64,000 nucleotides of DNA. It comes from Adiantum capillus-veneris. Its lineage: Eukaryota; Streptophyta; Polypodiopsida; Polypodiales; Pteridaceae. Location: positions 77,153,910 through 77,217,909 of the forward strand of contig CM043960.1 of the NCBI GenBank assembly GCA_014529385.2, read 5' to 3'. A program made the position numbers and the translations under genes. How positions within the stretch are numbered: the stretch's first letter is position 1; every line of letters starts with the position of its first letter. Shown here one piece after another: positions 37,262 through 48,950 of this stretch. The notes under the pieces are model-generated. The model saw nothing but the letters and a program-made list of their open reading frames with translations, did no database searches and was not told the DNA's origin.

Positions 37262-40200
37262 TCATCGTGAAAGTGCATCGGCAACTTGATTGTGCTTACC
37301 AGCTATGTGAGCAATATGGAAATTAAATTGCAAAAGAAAATTTTCCCACCTCATTTGTTTGTCGGAAAGCTTGGTTTGCGTCATGAAATACTTGAGACTT
37401 TGGTGGTCGGTTTGTAGGATAAATGGAGTCCCCAATAGGTAGTGCTTCCATGTGTCTAGGGCATGTAGAACAGCTAAAAGCTCTTTCTCATAAATGCCCA
37501 AGACTCGTTCATCACCATTGAGCCTTCGGCTCTCATATGCTATGGCATTCCCTTCTTGAAGCAAAACCGCTCCAAGGCAATCACCACAAGCATCACATTG
37601 GACCTCAAATGGCTTTGAGAGATCCGGAAGCACGAGGACTGGTTGGGACATAAGATTCTCTTTGAGTTTTTCAAAAGCATTTTGCTCCTTAGCAGTCCAT
37701 ACAAACTTAATGTTCTTCTTAGTTGAGTCATGTAGTGGTCCTGCTACTTGAGAGAATTTTGCTATGAAGCGTCTATAGTATGCACACATACCAATAAAGC
37801 TTCTTAGCTCATGTAGATTTCTTGGGTTAGGCCATGCTTTTATTACCTCTAACTTTGATGGATCCATTTGGATACCATCTTTAGAGATAATATGACCTAA
37901 GTATTGAATCTCTTGAAGGAAGAATTCGCTTTTCTTTTGGTTGAGATAAAGCTTGTTCTCCCTCAATGCTTGAAAAATCACTTGGAGATGCTGCTTATGT
38001 TCCTCCAAAGACTTGGAGTAGATGATGATATCATCAAAGAATACTCCAGTGAATTTTCGATATGGTCTAAAAATTTTCTCCATCAAACGATTGAACGTAG
38101 CTGGTGCATTAGTCAATCCAAAAGGCATGACTAGATATTCATAAAGACCAAACGTTGTGCGAAACGCGGTCTTTAAGATATCTTCATCCACTATCCTTAT
38201 TTGATGATAGCCACTCTTAAGGTCAATCCTATTGAAGTAGGTAGAGCCTTGTAGCTTATCAAACAGATCTTCTACCCGAGGCACGGGAAATCTGTTTTTG
38301 ATAGTGATATGGTTTAGTGCTCGATAGTCCACAGACATACTGTATGTACCATCTTTCTTTTGCACTAAAAGGACTGGAGAACAAAAGGGAGAGGAACTAG
38401 GCCTCACCATCCCTTTGTCTACCAATTCCTGTACTTGCCTCATAATCTCCTCTTGTTGAGCTTGTGAGACTCGATAAGGAGGTTTGTTAGGCGGTGAGCT
38501 TCCTGGAAGGAGCTCAATACGATGGTCATCATCCCCTCGTTTTGGAGGTAGGTCCATAGGGATATCATCGATGAACACATCTTGGAATCCTTTTAGAAAA
38601 GTAGACAAGTCTAACTCTTCTTGATTCCTATCATTTTCATTTGATGAAACATTATTAGCTTTTAGAGACTCTTTGACATAAATCATGTACGCAGAAACTG
38701 AGATCTTCATTGATTTATCAAAAGAAAGAGGATTTACAAGTGGAATAGTGCGACCACGCTCACTAGAATCTATATACATGTTCTTTCCCCTGTAAGTGAA
38801 GTAAATTCTCCTTTCAGGGAACTTCATGTTGGCAGCCATGCGATCAAACCATGGTGCCCCTAGGATAACATCCTGATGTTGGAGAGGAGAGATGAAGAAG
38901 TCTTCTTTGTCGACATAGCTTTGGACATGAAGCCTCAACTTCCCAATCAAGGGAGTAACGGAGGCTTGTTGTCCCTTGAAAGCTGCATCAGCTGTTACTA
39001 TATCTCCCATCTCAAAAGCTTGAATGCCCAACTTGGTGGCCAACTCTATTGATATGAAGTTAAGAGTAGAGCCAGGGTCAAACAAGATGAAGGCATCATG
39101 CTCTCTTACCTTTCCCCAGGCATAGGAGAGTGATGATCCTTTGCAATGAGTATCCTCTTTTGGAGCTTTGATGGTGGAAGATCTAGGAGTCTCATTGCGA
39201 GTATTCTTCTTGGGGCAAGAACGATAGCCATGTCCTTGCTCTCCACACTTGAAACACTTATGGTCCTTGCGAAAAGCTTCAAGCTCTTCAGGAGAGAGTT
39301 TGTTTTTAACTTTGTAAACTCCCTTCTCCTTGGACCGATTGTTGTTGTTGTTGTTGGAAGTGCCTTGGGAATTATTTTGAGCATTGGATTTCCCCTTTGC
39401 ATCATTTTTATCGTTGTTTTCCATGGGCTTGACATTACGTCTAGCCCCTTGATGGAAATTGATGCGTGAAGCAACCATGGTGTGGTGGATTACTTTGGTA
39501 ATAGTACCGGGCCGTTGAGAGTTGATGTATTCGGCCATCTCTTCAGGTAATCCCACACAAAATTGCTGTCTTTGCTCGGCAAAGTCTATCTTTTGAAAGA
39601 CAGTAGCTTTGAGATGTAAATCCCAAAACTTGTCTACATACTTGTTGATAGACTCATGAGAGAGAATCTTCAAGCCGCGCCATTCGGTAAGAACTTTATC
39701 TTTAGTATCACTTGGAAGAAATTGCTTCATGATGGAAACTCGTAGAGTTTTCCATGTCTTTGGGGCTTCTCCATTGCCACGAAGGCTAGCCCACCATTGA
39801 CGAGCTGATTTTTGGAAGTGCATAGCTACATGGCGTAGCTTGGAGGACTCTGTGAAGCCCTCGTCCCCAAAGGCCGCATCAAATCGCTGGATGAAGGCCA
39901 ACACTTTGTCAGTAGCACCAAAGGTGCCATCATAGGTGAGAAAAGAGATACTCTTTCCTCCCTCCTTGAACTTCCTTAGCTTTTGTGACCTTCGCCATGC
40001 AGGAAATGATTTGCGATGTCCTCCCCTCTTGTATTTTCTAGGAGAATAGCCATAACTTTCATCGGAAGAGGAGGAAGGTGAAGAAGAAGGAGAAGAGGGT
40101 GACCTCTTCCTAGCCCTTTTCTTCCTTTGTTTCCTCTCTTGCCTTTTAGAGTGATGAGGAGAAGGACTATAGGTTGCTCTTTTCCTCTTGGGAGGAGTAG

Positions 40201-40543
40201 GCGATTGTTTAGACCGCCGTCTTCGTGGAGCCACATCTTCAGAAGAACTTAGACTGTCATTGCTTTCTTTCTCTTTGGATTCCTCCTCTCGAATGGGAGA
40301 GAGTCTTCTTTTGGGGGTCTCTTCAAGAGGCCTCGTAAGCTCTCTCTTCTCTTGGAGAGGAAGGGAAATTCCATAGGCACGAAGTTGTTGAGTAACTTCG
40401 GCTTGCAAAGTAGGGTTGCCCATAGCTTGTTGCAACCTAGTCACAAGATAATTCACAAACATGGGAGCATCATCATTAGCACCTTCATGTGCAAAATCAA
40501 AGCTATCAATGTTCATTCTACTCTCTTGATTATTGTCAGCCAT
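37262..40543 (-). pseudogene. Chromovirus gag, protease, reverse transcriptase and RNase H
   Basis: An open frame of 1,093 residues from MADNNQESRMN to a premature TGA. Residues about 90-185 are a Ser/Arg/Lys-rich tract. The gag core is at about 200-350 (QWWASLRGNG, FVGLP-like block) and CCHC CFKCGEQGHGYRSC at about 435. The protease reads ILFDPGSTLNFIS (about 490). RT has SVDYRALN, YLVMPFGLTNAPATF and catalytic VFFDDIII (about 835). RNase H has QCDACGDCLGAVL, YEKELLAVLHAL and TDHQSLKYF (about 985-1,070). All catalytic residues look present. The stop (plus-strand TCA at 37262-37264) separates RNase H from integrase, so this copy is defective even before the copia insertion. Confidence 0.92.
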
Positions 40544-40958
40544 GTTAACAAAATTTTATGTATGTACTTAGTGTATGCTTTGGCAATTCAAAACCTTAGT
40601 TGCCACTCCTCTTAGCCTTTGAAAATTGGCTCTTAAGTATCTACACCCATGGCTCAAAGTGGTTAATTATAGAGAGTAGAGGAGTAGGTCTAACATAGCA
40701 GAGTTGCCAAGGGCTAGCTCCTTTCGGACTTCTTATGGCTCAATAATGGTAAAGTCGTAGGCAAGTCTAAAAAGACTCCATTATTAAGTCCAAAGCTCCC
40801 AAGGTGTGCACCATCCCCCACATAGTGGGCTTAACAAAACCGATATTAGATCCCAGTTCCACTTACTCTATTATAATTAACAACATCAACCATTTATAGG
40901 CTACTTAAGGACCTCTCTTCTTAAGCAAGAAAAGAGAAACCAAATGCTTTGATACCAA
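40544..40958 (-). other. Chromovirus leader with primer site
   Basis: About 415 bp between gag and the 5' LTR. The primer site on the plus strand (40946-40957) reads GCTTTGATACCA, one C-to-T from the canonical site still intact in the extra copy at 28048-28059. No gene. Confidence 0.82.
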
Positions 40959-43920
40959 TGTAATGGAATTAGCCTATTCAACTTGAGAATAGCGGAAATT
41001 AATGAGAATACTTTTGAGAAATAACTTTGTGAGCATAGCGGGTAGACATAATTGAAGATAGCAACATAATCATAGCAATTAGTTAACTTGGCATGAACAA
41101 TACTTTTGCAAGAGAGAGAATTTAGAGAACATGACAACAGTTGAGGACCGGATTTATGTGGAGCCGGTCCCCCCTCCAATAGGCATTTGTATTATGATTT
41201 CTCCCATTAAGAGAGACTTGTTACAATACATTATTTGTGTTCCTTGTGACCTAGGTGAAGCAATGAAGATGGAAAGCTTCATGCATCACCATCATAGCAT
41301 AACCTAAACTTGAAGAAAGCTTTAGCTATCCCAAGCCTCAGTCCCAAGACCTCAAACACCTTCGAAGGTGGAGAGAGCTAGCAGGGAATGAGGGTAGGGA
41401 AGAGGAAGAAGAAACATTTCGTAGGAAAAAGAATTAGTTCCTCACTTATCATACTCTTGTTGCTAGCATACATAATAGCATAGTAATGAAGAAGAAGGAG
41501 ATGGCAAGCTTAAGCATTGAAGCATGGCTCTTGGTTGGATTTGCACTCCATAGCCAAGAGTGTTGGTGTAGGCTCTCAACCTCTACTTGCTTGGAGAAGG
41601 AGAGGGAGCTCTTGCACTTTGCATAGTACACAATGAGAGTGATTGTGAGTGTGTGTGGGTGAGTATACCCCTCAAGCAAGCCCCTAGCTAGCTTGGGTCG
41701 ACCCCCCCTTGTAGCTCATGCTTGAAGCTCATTGGACCCTCCTAGGCCTAGCCAATCATGAGCAGGAGGCATTACAAGCAGTAGGGGTAGCCTTGAGACA
41801 AGTGTCCCCCTTTCATTTTTGAGAGAGAGGGCTAGATAAATGCTAAAACAATTAGATAATTCATGTAATTTATCATTGGACCCCTTTGAAGCTTAGCCAA
41901 TAGGCTTCAAGCAACACATGAAGGTAACATGGGTAGGGGCCTGACATGTGTCCTTGCTGCCTCTTCAAGTTGGGGCTTCCTTTGTGTGTGTGAGTGGGTG
42001 TTCTCTCTCTAGCCCCTAGGAAAAGGGCTCGCCCCCCCTCTTGTAGGAATGCTTTTGACTTTAGGTGATCAAGAACCTTACTCACCAAGCATGACAAAGC
42101 ACTTGAACTAGGGGGTGTTCCCACAAGCATCTCAGGCAAGCTTCTCAAGGCACCTCAAGTACCTTAATCATGCAGTAAGTCAAGCACCTCAAGCATGGAG
42201 CCAGTCAAGCACCTCAAGCATCTTAACACTAGGTTGGTAATGGGACATTTTTATGTCCTGGGACACTTTTATGTCCTGTGAAGTGACCATTTTCCTTGAA
42301 TTATGTCAAGAGTTTCAAAATGGATTTTGAGGTGCTATCTATCTAGAAAGTTGTGTCATGAGCTGAAAAAAACTTGACATTTTTTTGGAATATCAATTCC
42401 ATCTTTAACATTGTCCTTGCACAACATTTCACAACCTAAACTGTGTGAAAAAACGGGTCCTGTTTTTGGCTTTTTTTCAACTTTTTGCAACTATACCACT
42501 CTAGAATTCATGTTTGTGAGGTCTATAATGCTAGAGAACTATCTTTAGTAGTCCTCAACATGTCCTGATGCTTCTAGGGAGATATAAATATTAAAGTTGT
42601 AAGTTATGACCAAATTACAAAAATTGTCAAATCTTGTTTTTTAGCCAATTTTAGCTCTTCTATGATTTTTTTGGTGGATTTAATGATATCCAAATTCATT
42701 TTTGATTTTCTATGTCGCATATTGTAACATAAAGCTAACATGTCTTGAGTTTTAGGGCACCTAATACCCTATTTTTCATAGTACACAACGATGGTTGATT
42801 TTTTCAATTATGGAAGAAAACGAAACATTCTAGTATATCAAGTATAGCTTTTTCAATATTATTAGTTTCTTGTGACAACTACATGCATTTTGTAGGTAGT
42901 AACCATATCTAGTCATAAGGATCAAATCTGGCTAGATATTGAATAATTTCTATGGGATTCTACAACTCATAATGTTCAACCCAGTTTTTTCATGTTTGCT
43001 GTATTTAACACTTCATCTTTGTCCCCAAGATTCCCCTTGGTAAGAGATGTAGTATTCTTTTGACATGCTCCATGGCTCCTTATGAACATAAAGGACAATA
43101 GGGAACTAAGAAAACATGCACATATTATTTGTATTGAGCGTGGCTATAGAAACTTTGATGATAGGTTTGCAGAATGGTAAAAAATCAACTTTTTTGTACC
43201 TATTTATTTTGGCAAAACGAAAAATAGTGAGTGAGAAGCAATCATATGTTCTGATCACCAACCCATTGAAGTTAACTAGGGAATTTATCTCAAGTCCTAT
43301 AAAAATCCCTAATCTTATTTTTACGCAACAAAACGTAAGAAATGACTGTTTTGATGAAAATTCACTGGTCCATCAACTTTGGAGGCTTGGTGTGACCAAA
43401 AGATGAGAAATTTTACAAGTTTCTTATTTTTTCCATGTTTAGTAGGCCTTGAACTATAACCTCATGAAAGGATTTTACAAAATGAGTGGATCTACTATGG
43501 TTTTGGAGGTTTTTTTCAAAACCCTGAAAGGACACTTTTATGTCCTGTTAGGTTACCAACCTAGTGTTAATCAAGCACCTCAAGCATGACAAACACCTCA
43601 AGCACGACAAGCACCTCAAGCTTGGGCCGGGTTCCCACCTCAAGCTCAGCCCTAGCTTACCTAAGGTCAAAGTACTTTTACACACATTTATTGGAGGTCT
43701 TCAATGAAGCTAACCCTAAGGTCTTATGCTCCATTGGTTAGCCTTGCTCTTTGATAGACCATCTCCCTTTTGGGCCCCTTTACCATTGGCTCCGTGTTGA
43801 GATAGATCTATAAGCACATATCTATATCTTAACACTTGTTCCTGTTTATTCTCCCACATTAAGTGATCAATTTAATATGAGAAAATCATTTGGGTTGGTT
43901 AGATATTAGATTTTATGACA
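40959..43920 (-). repeat. 5' LTR of the chromovirus, split by a 1.35-kb insertion
   Basis: LTR sequence runs 40959 to about 42222 and resumes at 43571, ending ATGACA at 43920. Without the insert it is about 1.61 kb, like 28061-29672. It has a 2-bp indel (GAGAGAGA against GAGAGA near 41115) and scattered substitutions relative to the 3' LTR. Confidence 0.88.
42223..43570. mobile_element. Non-autonomous DNA transposon with 18-bp perfect inverted ends
   Basis: Ends are TTAACACTAGGTTGGTAA and its exact reverse complement (42223-42240 and 43553-43570). Just inside, the left end has GGACA-TTTTTA-TGTCC and GGACA-CTTTTA-TGTCC in tandem, and the right end has one such hairpin-forming unit. The other LTR of the same chromovirus lacks the whole block, which proves insertion. 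Target duplication is ambiguous: TTAA if the ends are CACTAGG (piggyBac-like), or TC flanking the full 18-bp ends. A CACTA-type end with 3-bp TSD is less good. The interior has only a 96-codon frame without recognisable domains. Confidence 0.88.
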
Positions 43921-45355
43921 CTAATTTAACTGTCTTAAAGGCACTAGAGATCGACTCTTAATACCATGGGTAAGCTTCTTAATTTTCTTTGGTCAATTAA
44001 GTTGTTTAATCGCGAGAGCCAAGTATTTCATGTTTGAGGGCTGACTAGAGGCTATACCTAGAAGACCTTGTAGTTAAGCTACAATAAAAGGAATTTCTCA
44101 TGAAATCATCGCCTGACTGATTACCTTTTCTTTGACCCCCCAAAGTCTTTTCACAGTGATTCAATTTTGATGTGTGTGCTTATTTTGTATGCCTTGGGTT
44201 ATTTTCTTTTCAAGGAAAAGCGCCCACACTGGGAACCTCTAGGGCTCTAGTATCATAGGCGATACATGTGAGTGAAGTACCAAATCAAGCTGAGATTTCT
44301 CTTCCAGCTTAAGATTTTACATTGTGGCACTTTGATTTTTTGTTTTCTCATTTTTAGCATTTTAATTTTGTAACTTTGGGGGGTCATATAACACTGTTAC
44401 ACCTCCCCAGGCTGATCACACTAGTAAACTCCCTTTATAATACTTAAGCTAAAGGTCAATAGGGTCAAGCCCACTAGAAAGCCCTAGTACATTTCACACA
44501 ATGCTGCCTAAATTGGATTAAGAACCTAAGTAACCATTGATTATTAGGAAGGCATTCCCCATGGTAGTAAGAGAAGATCTCTAACACCTAGCTTGGTCAA
44601 ACTAGCTTAGTCGGACTGCTTGATTTTTAAACCTAAACAAGTGATTATGACAAAAAATTACATTGAATTAAATGTTTGGTGCTAAACAAAGGCACTAAAT
44701 ATTATGCTACCAATCACAATCAAAGCAGACAAACATAGATGCAAAAAGATAAGGGGCAATGCTAATGGACAAGAAACACCTGTTTGTGTTGATGGTCGTG
44801 CTTGATTTGAAGTGTGAACGAGAGAAAGATTCCATGAAGGTCCAAATCCTAACCACAGCAACACGTTCTTGTACACACTAGGAAACACAAAGAATACCTC
44901 TAGGAGGCACATTAATGGGAAGAAAGAACTTTGCTTATCACTCAACTCTAAAACAAAAACACTCCTATCGTACTAATCTTACCTACCCTCCATCACGCGA
45001 GTGATGAGGATCAAAGATGTTTTATGACATAGGTTTTTGCTTCAATATACCGGATGTGAATGTGTAGGTATGGGTCAATGTTTTGACTTTTATTGTGCAT
45101 ACTCGTTTGCTAATTGCTCTTGCTCTTTACTTTTTTTAATTTTTTGTGAGTATAAGGCTGTATATATACATTCCCTAAGATTGGTGATTGAGAGGTCATG
45201 GAAACAAGGTTAGAGGGGAGTGAGTGAATGTTGACTGTGAGCAAAACACTCCCTCCTTCCTTGGGTAGATCATACCGTTTGAAATGAGCTTGTCACCCTT
45301 TGAAACCAATTGTTCCAATTGGTAATAGGTGGGGATTTTTTCCATTAGTTTTCCA
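43921..45355. other. Intergenic, no gene supported
   Basis: AT-rich DNA with short frames only (longest 87 codons at 44682-44945, - strand, no recognisable motif). No long repeat partner was noticed in this window. Confidence 0.6.
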
Positions 45356-46262
45356 TTACCTTAGGCGCCTCGTCAAGTTGCAAGGGTGTAAGTTACTCTC
45401 CCAGGATCGAACTTGAAGTGGTTCATCAGGTGATTCTTGAACACTGGGAGGTGTGGATTCCTTTGTAGCTTTATGGAGGTCAACAATTGTAGGTAGAGGA
45501 TGTGGAGAAGCTTTTACCTCTATGGATGCATTACATGAGGAGCTAGAAGCTTCGTGGGACTCCCCCCTTGCTGAGCTAGGTGGTACAAATCGTTCTTTCT
45601 TTGGTACCCAAACTAGTTCTAGAGCGGGTGTATAGCATTCTATGATTTTTTTCTTTCCATGATCATTGATTTGTTTTGGAGCTACTGGATTGGGCTCACA
45701 TGGGTTAGTTGACAAGTAAGAACACAATCTACGTTTTGGGACCCAGATTTGATCATTTCCTTGATAGTAGCCTTGGGCGTCCAATAGTCTTTTAGGAATC
45801 CATCGCAACATTTTTTTACTTTTCTTAGAGCGAGTGGGACGTTTCTTACGAGGCTTCTATTTTTTAGCATCAGCCATGGTCGCTAAAGAAGCTTTAGGGA
45901 CCCACTTGTATGTTTTCTTTGTTATATGAGGATGAGTCTTGTCAGAAGCTATATGCATTGCTTCTAGCATATTTAAGGGTATGAGTGGTGGCATTTCATC
46001 CCCCTCGGGTGTTACTCAGGTCGTCCCCTTGTTTCCCCAAGTGTCTATGGTTGCTGCTAGGTGGACCCAATCCACATTGTCTGACTCAGTCATCCCAGGT
46101 AGTACATCCATATAAGGAGAATCTTCTCCAACATCAGTGTCCGCTTTACACGTGTAACAATACTGCAATGGGGTCGAGTGAACTGTGGTGTTAGATCTAT
46201 GATCAATTATAAACATGTTTCCTAGAGGATGTGCTTGACCCGTCACAAGATCCACTAGAATG
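45356..46262 (-). pseudogene. Unidentified coding remnant with W-[VI]-P-K repeats
   Basis: On the - strand one frame runs from about 46262 to 45356 with two stops (about 46014 and 45857). It contains TYKWVPKASL, MLRWIPKRLLDAQGYY, QIWVPKRRLCSYL and LELVWVPKKERFVPP, four W-[VI]-P-K blocks roughly 20-50 residues apart. Between the first two lies a strongly basic stretch (KPRKKRPTRSKKSKK) and after the last a Ser/Pro-rich tail. The upstream end is fused to the copia RT at about 46262. I do not recognise the family. A polyprotein segment of another retroelement is one possibility. Confidence 0.45.
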
Positions 46263-48950
46263 ATAGAATCTGCATAGAACAATGCGTAGTCAAGAGTCCC
46301 TTGCACATACCGAAGTGTGCGTCGTACTCCATCCAAATGTGGCTTCCTCGAAAGCTGCATGAACTGACTCTCCAAGCCTACTGTGTAGCTCAAGTCTGGC
46401 CTCGTGATAGTCAAGTAGATTAGACTACCCACAATCTTCCTGTACATCTTGACATCCTCAACAACATCACCCTTCTCTGCACTCAGCTTTGCATTCACAT
46501 CCAAGGGAATAGAAATTGGCTTACAATTAGCCATACCATACTTTGACAACATGTCCAAAGCATACTGTCTCTGTGACAACCATACACCCTCTGAAGTCCT
46601 GATCACCTCAATGCCAAGAAAGTAGCGCAACTCGACCAAATCTTTCATTTCAAACTCCTGTTTGAGAAGACCCTTCACATGGTCAATCTCCATAGCATTG
46701 TCACCCACAATAATAAGGTCCTCTACGTATATGGTAATGACCACAATCCTCACATCACTCTCACGTACATAGAGTGAATGATCAGCATGAGCTCTCCTAA
46801 ACCCAATACTGACAAGATACTTGGCAATCCTGTCATACCATGCTCTAGAGCCCTGCTTCAAACCATACAAAGCTTAGAGAATTCTGCATACATAATCTGG
46901 GTAACTTGGATCGACAGAACTAGTTGGCTGATCCATATACACTTCCTCTTGCAACTCACCATTCAAGAAGGCATTCTTTACATCCGTTTGATGCATAATC
47001 CATCCTCTAGATGTAGCCACTGCTATGACAGCTCTCACAGTCGTCATCTTTGCCACTGGAGCAAAGGTCTCCTCATAGTCTAGCCATACGTCTGTGCATA
47101 AACCTTTGCCACCAGCCTTGCCTTGTGATGCTCAATGTTACCATCAGCCTTATGCTTGGTTTTATACACCCATTTACAGACAATAGCTTTCTTGCCACTT
47201 GGAAATGGCACCAACTCCCATGTGTCGTTTTCTTCCAATGCAGCCATCTCTTCATTCATTGCATCATCCCAATGCACATTTCCAACTGCATCCTCAAAAC
47301 ATGTGGGCTCCACATCTTGTATCACCTTAGCCATGTAGGCTTGGTGATGCGCTAGATATCCATCATAAGTCAATTTTTGAACTAGATTTTTGACTCTGTT
47401 AGATCTGCGCGGTCTTGGGTCACTCCTTTGCCCTCTAGCATCTTCTTGTACTTTCCTTACACCAGGTGTCCTAACAGCCGGAATTTTAAATTCTTCATCA
47501 AGACTTTGTTTAGAACCATCTGAATCCATGTCTACATGTGAAAAAACTGATGATGCATCAGCCATAAAGGGAGGTTCATCAACCTTTTCCTTTCCTTTTT
47601 GTGATACATTCCATGTACCTACTGGTGGAGTAACCTGCGTACGTAGTCTATCATTCCATGGCTTCTCAACAGAGCCACGAGAAGAGGACTCTTGTGGTCC
47701 ACTCAAAACCTGTGACTGTGGACTCACATTTTGTACAACCACATCATCTTTTACATCAGCCCCAATAGTGCCATGTGCATTACTGTACCAGCTGCTCATC
47801 TCATCAAAGACTACATCTCTGCTCACTCGTAATTCTCGTGTAGTAGGATTGTAGCACCTGTACCCCTTTTGTTCAAGGGAATATCCCACAAGAATACATT
47901 TCTCTGCTTTAGGATCCAATTTCCTACGCAACTCATCTGGTACATGCACGTAAGCTATGCAGCCAAACACTTTCAAGTGTGCCAAATCAGGCTTTGTACC
48001 TGTAAACTTTTCCTCAGGTGTTACATCATGCACCGCAGTTGTAGGTGTCATGTTCATAATGTACACAGCTATATTTACAGCTTCAGCCCAGAAATGATGA
48101 GTCATGTTCTTCTCATTCATCAATGCACGTGCAACCTCTGCAATGTGCCTGGTTTCCCTTTCTGCGACCCCATTCTGCTGTGGAGTATATCTGCATGTAA
48201 ACTGCCTGCGTATACCATGCATTCGCAAAAAATCTGAAAAATCGTTGGAGAAGTACTCTCCCCCTCCATTTGACCTCAATGTCTTGATTTGCATATCTGT
48301 CTCCTTCTCAATCATGACTTTGAAGTCCTGAAAGTGACCAAACACTTCACTTTTGTTACGCATGAAGTAGACCCATACTTTCCTTGTATGGTCATCAATG
48401 AAAGAGACATAATACCTGCAACCATGTATACTTGCAATATCGGTTGGAACCCAAACATCTGTGTGCACCACCTCAAGTGGATTTTTACATACATTGCGCT
48501 CATGTGGAAATGAGCCCTTTGACTGTTTTCCAAACTGGCATGCTGCACACACTTTATGCATACCATCGACCTTGAATTTGGGGAAACCTTTTACAATCTG
48601 TTTTGATTGCATGCTGCACAATCTCTACTCATTGACATGGCCAATGCGTTTGTGCCAAATGTCAACATCAGACACAACACCTGTGCCCTATGCAAATAAT
48701 GCAGCTTTTAACTCAGGCATGTCTACATTCAGCGTAAACATTCTGTCCACACATTTTCCCTTTGTGATCAGCTTACAGCCATTCTGAAAATCTTCTACAT
48801 AACAGCCATTTGGATTGAAGTGAACCTGCAAACCTTGCTCAACCATTTGTCCAACAGAAACAAGATTCTTTGTAATGTTTGGGACATGAAGTACATCTGC
48901 TAAGTACTTTGATTTTCCACTCTTTGAATATGTACCATACATGAGCAATT
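46263..48950 (-). pseudogene. Copia integrase and reverse transcriptase with lost catalytic residues
   Basis: The integrase frame at 48621-47080 reads VHTDVWVP (D), LRSNGGGEY (second D is N) and NGVAERETR (E). RT pieces follow (DVKNAFLNGELQEEVYM; ALYGLKQGSRAWYDRI after a stop). Its catalytic box reads IYVEDLIIVG, where copia elements have Y-V-D-D. Stops occur near 47080, 46874 and 48621. The GAG-pre-integrase area (48948-48688) is separate. RT ends abruptly before RNase H. Confidence 0.87.

Larger units (their letters stand above)
28061..43920 (-). mobile_element. Ty3/gypsy chromovirus, interrupted by two younger insertions
   Basis: LTRs of about 1.61 kb at 28061-29672 and 40959-43920; the latter is split by a 1.35-kb insertion. 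Both have TG...CA ends. The internal part has an iMet-type primer site next to the 5' LTR (GCTTTGATACCA, one change from the canonical site), gag, protease, RT, RNase H, integrase and chromodomain. A copia element (31046-36770) interrupts the integrase core. The two LTRs differ at roughly one base per hundred by eye, so insertion is older than the copia insert. One TGA (37264-37262) also breaks pol. No TSD can be checked because the left side is a leader fragment. Confidence 0.9.

Noticed and set aside
40620-40958. Treating the shared leader as part of the chromovirus LTR
   Set aside because: The primer site lies exactly at the 40959/28061 boundary and the left copy lacks the TG end that an LTR start at 40620 would need.
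43116-43406. 96-codon frame inside the TIR element as a transposase
   Set aside because: Too short, no DDE or zinc motif; the element looks non-autonomous.
42223-43570. Assignment of the TIR element to CACTA (En/Spm)
   Set aside because: CACTA occurs at the ends, but only after TTAA, and flanks do not show a clear 3-bp duplication; left unassigned.
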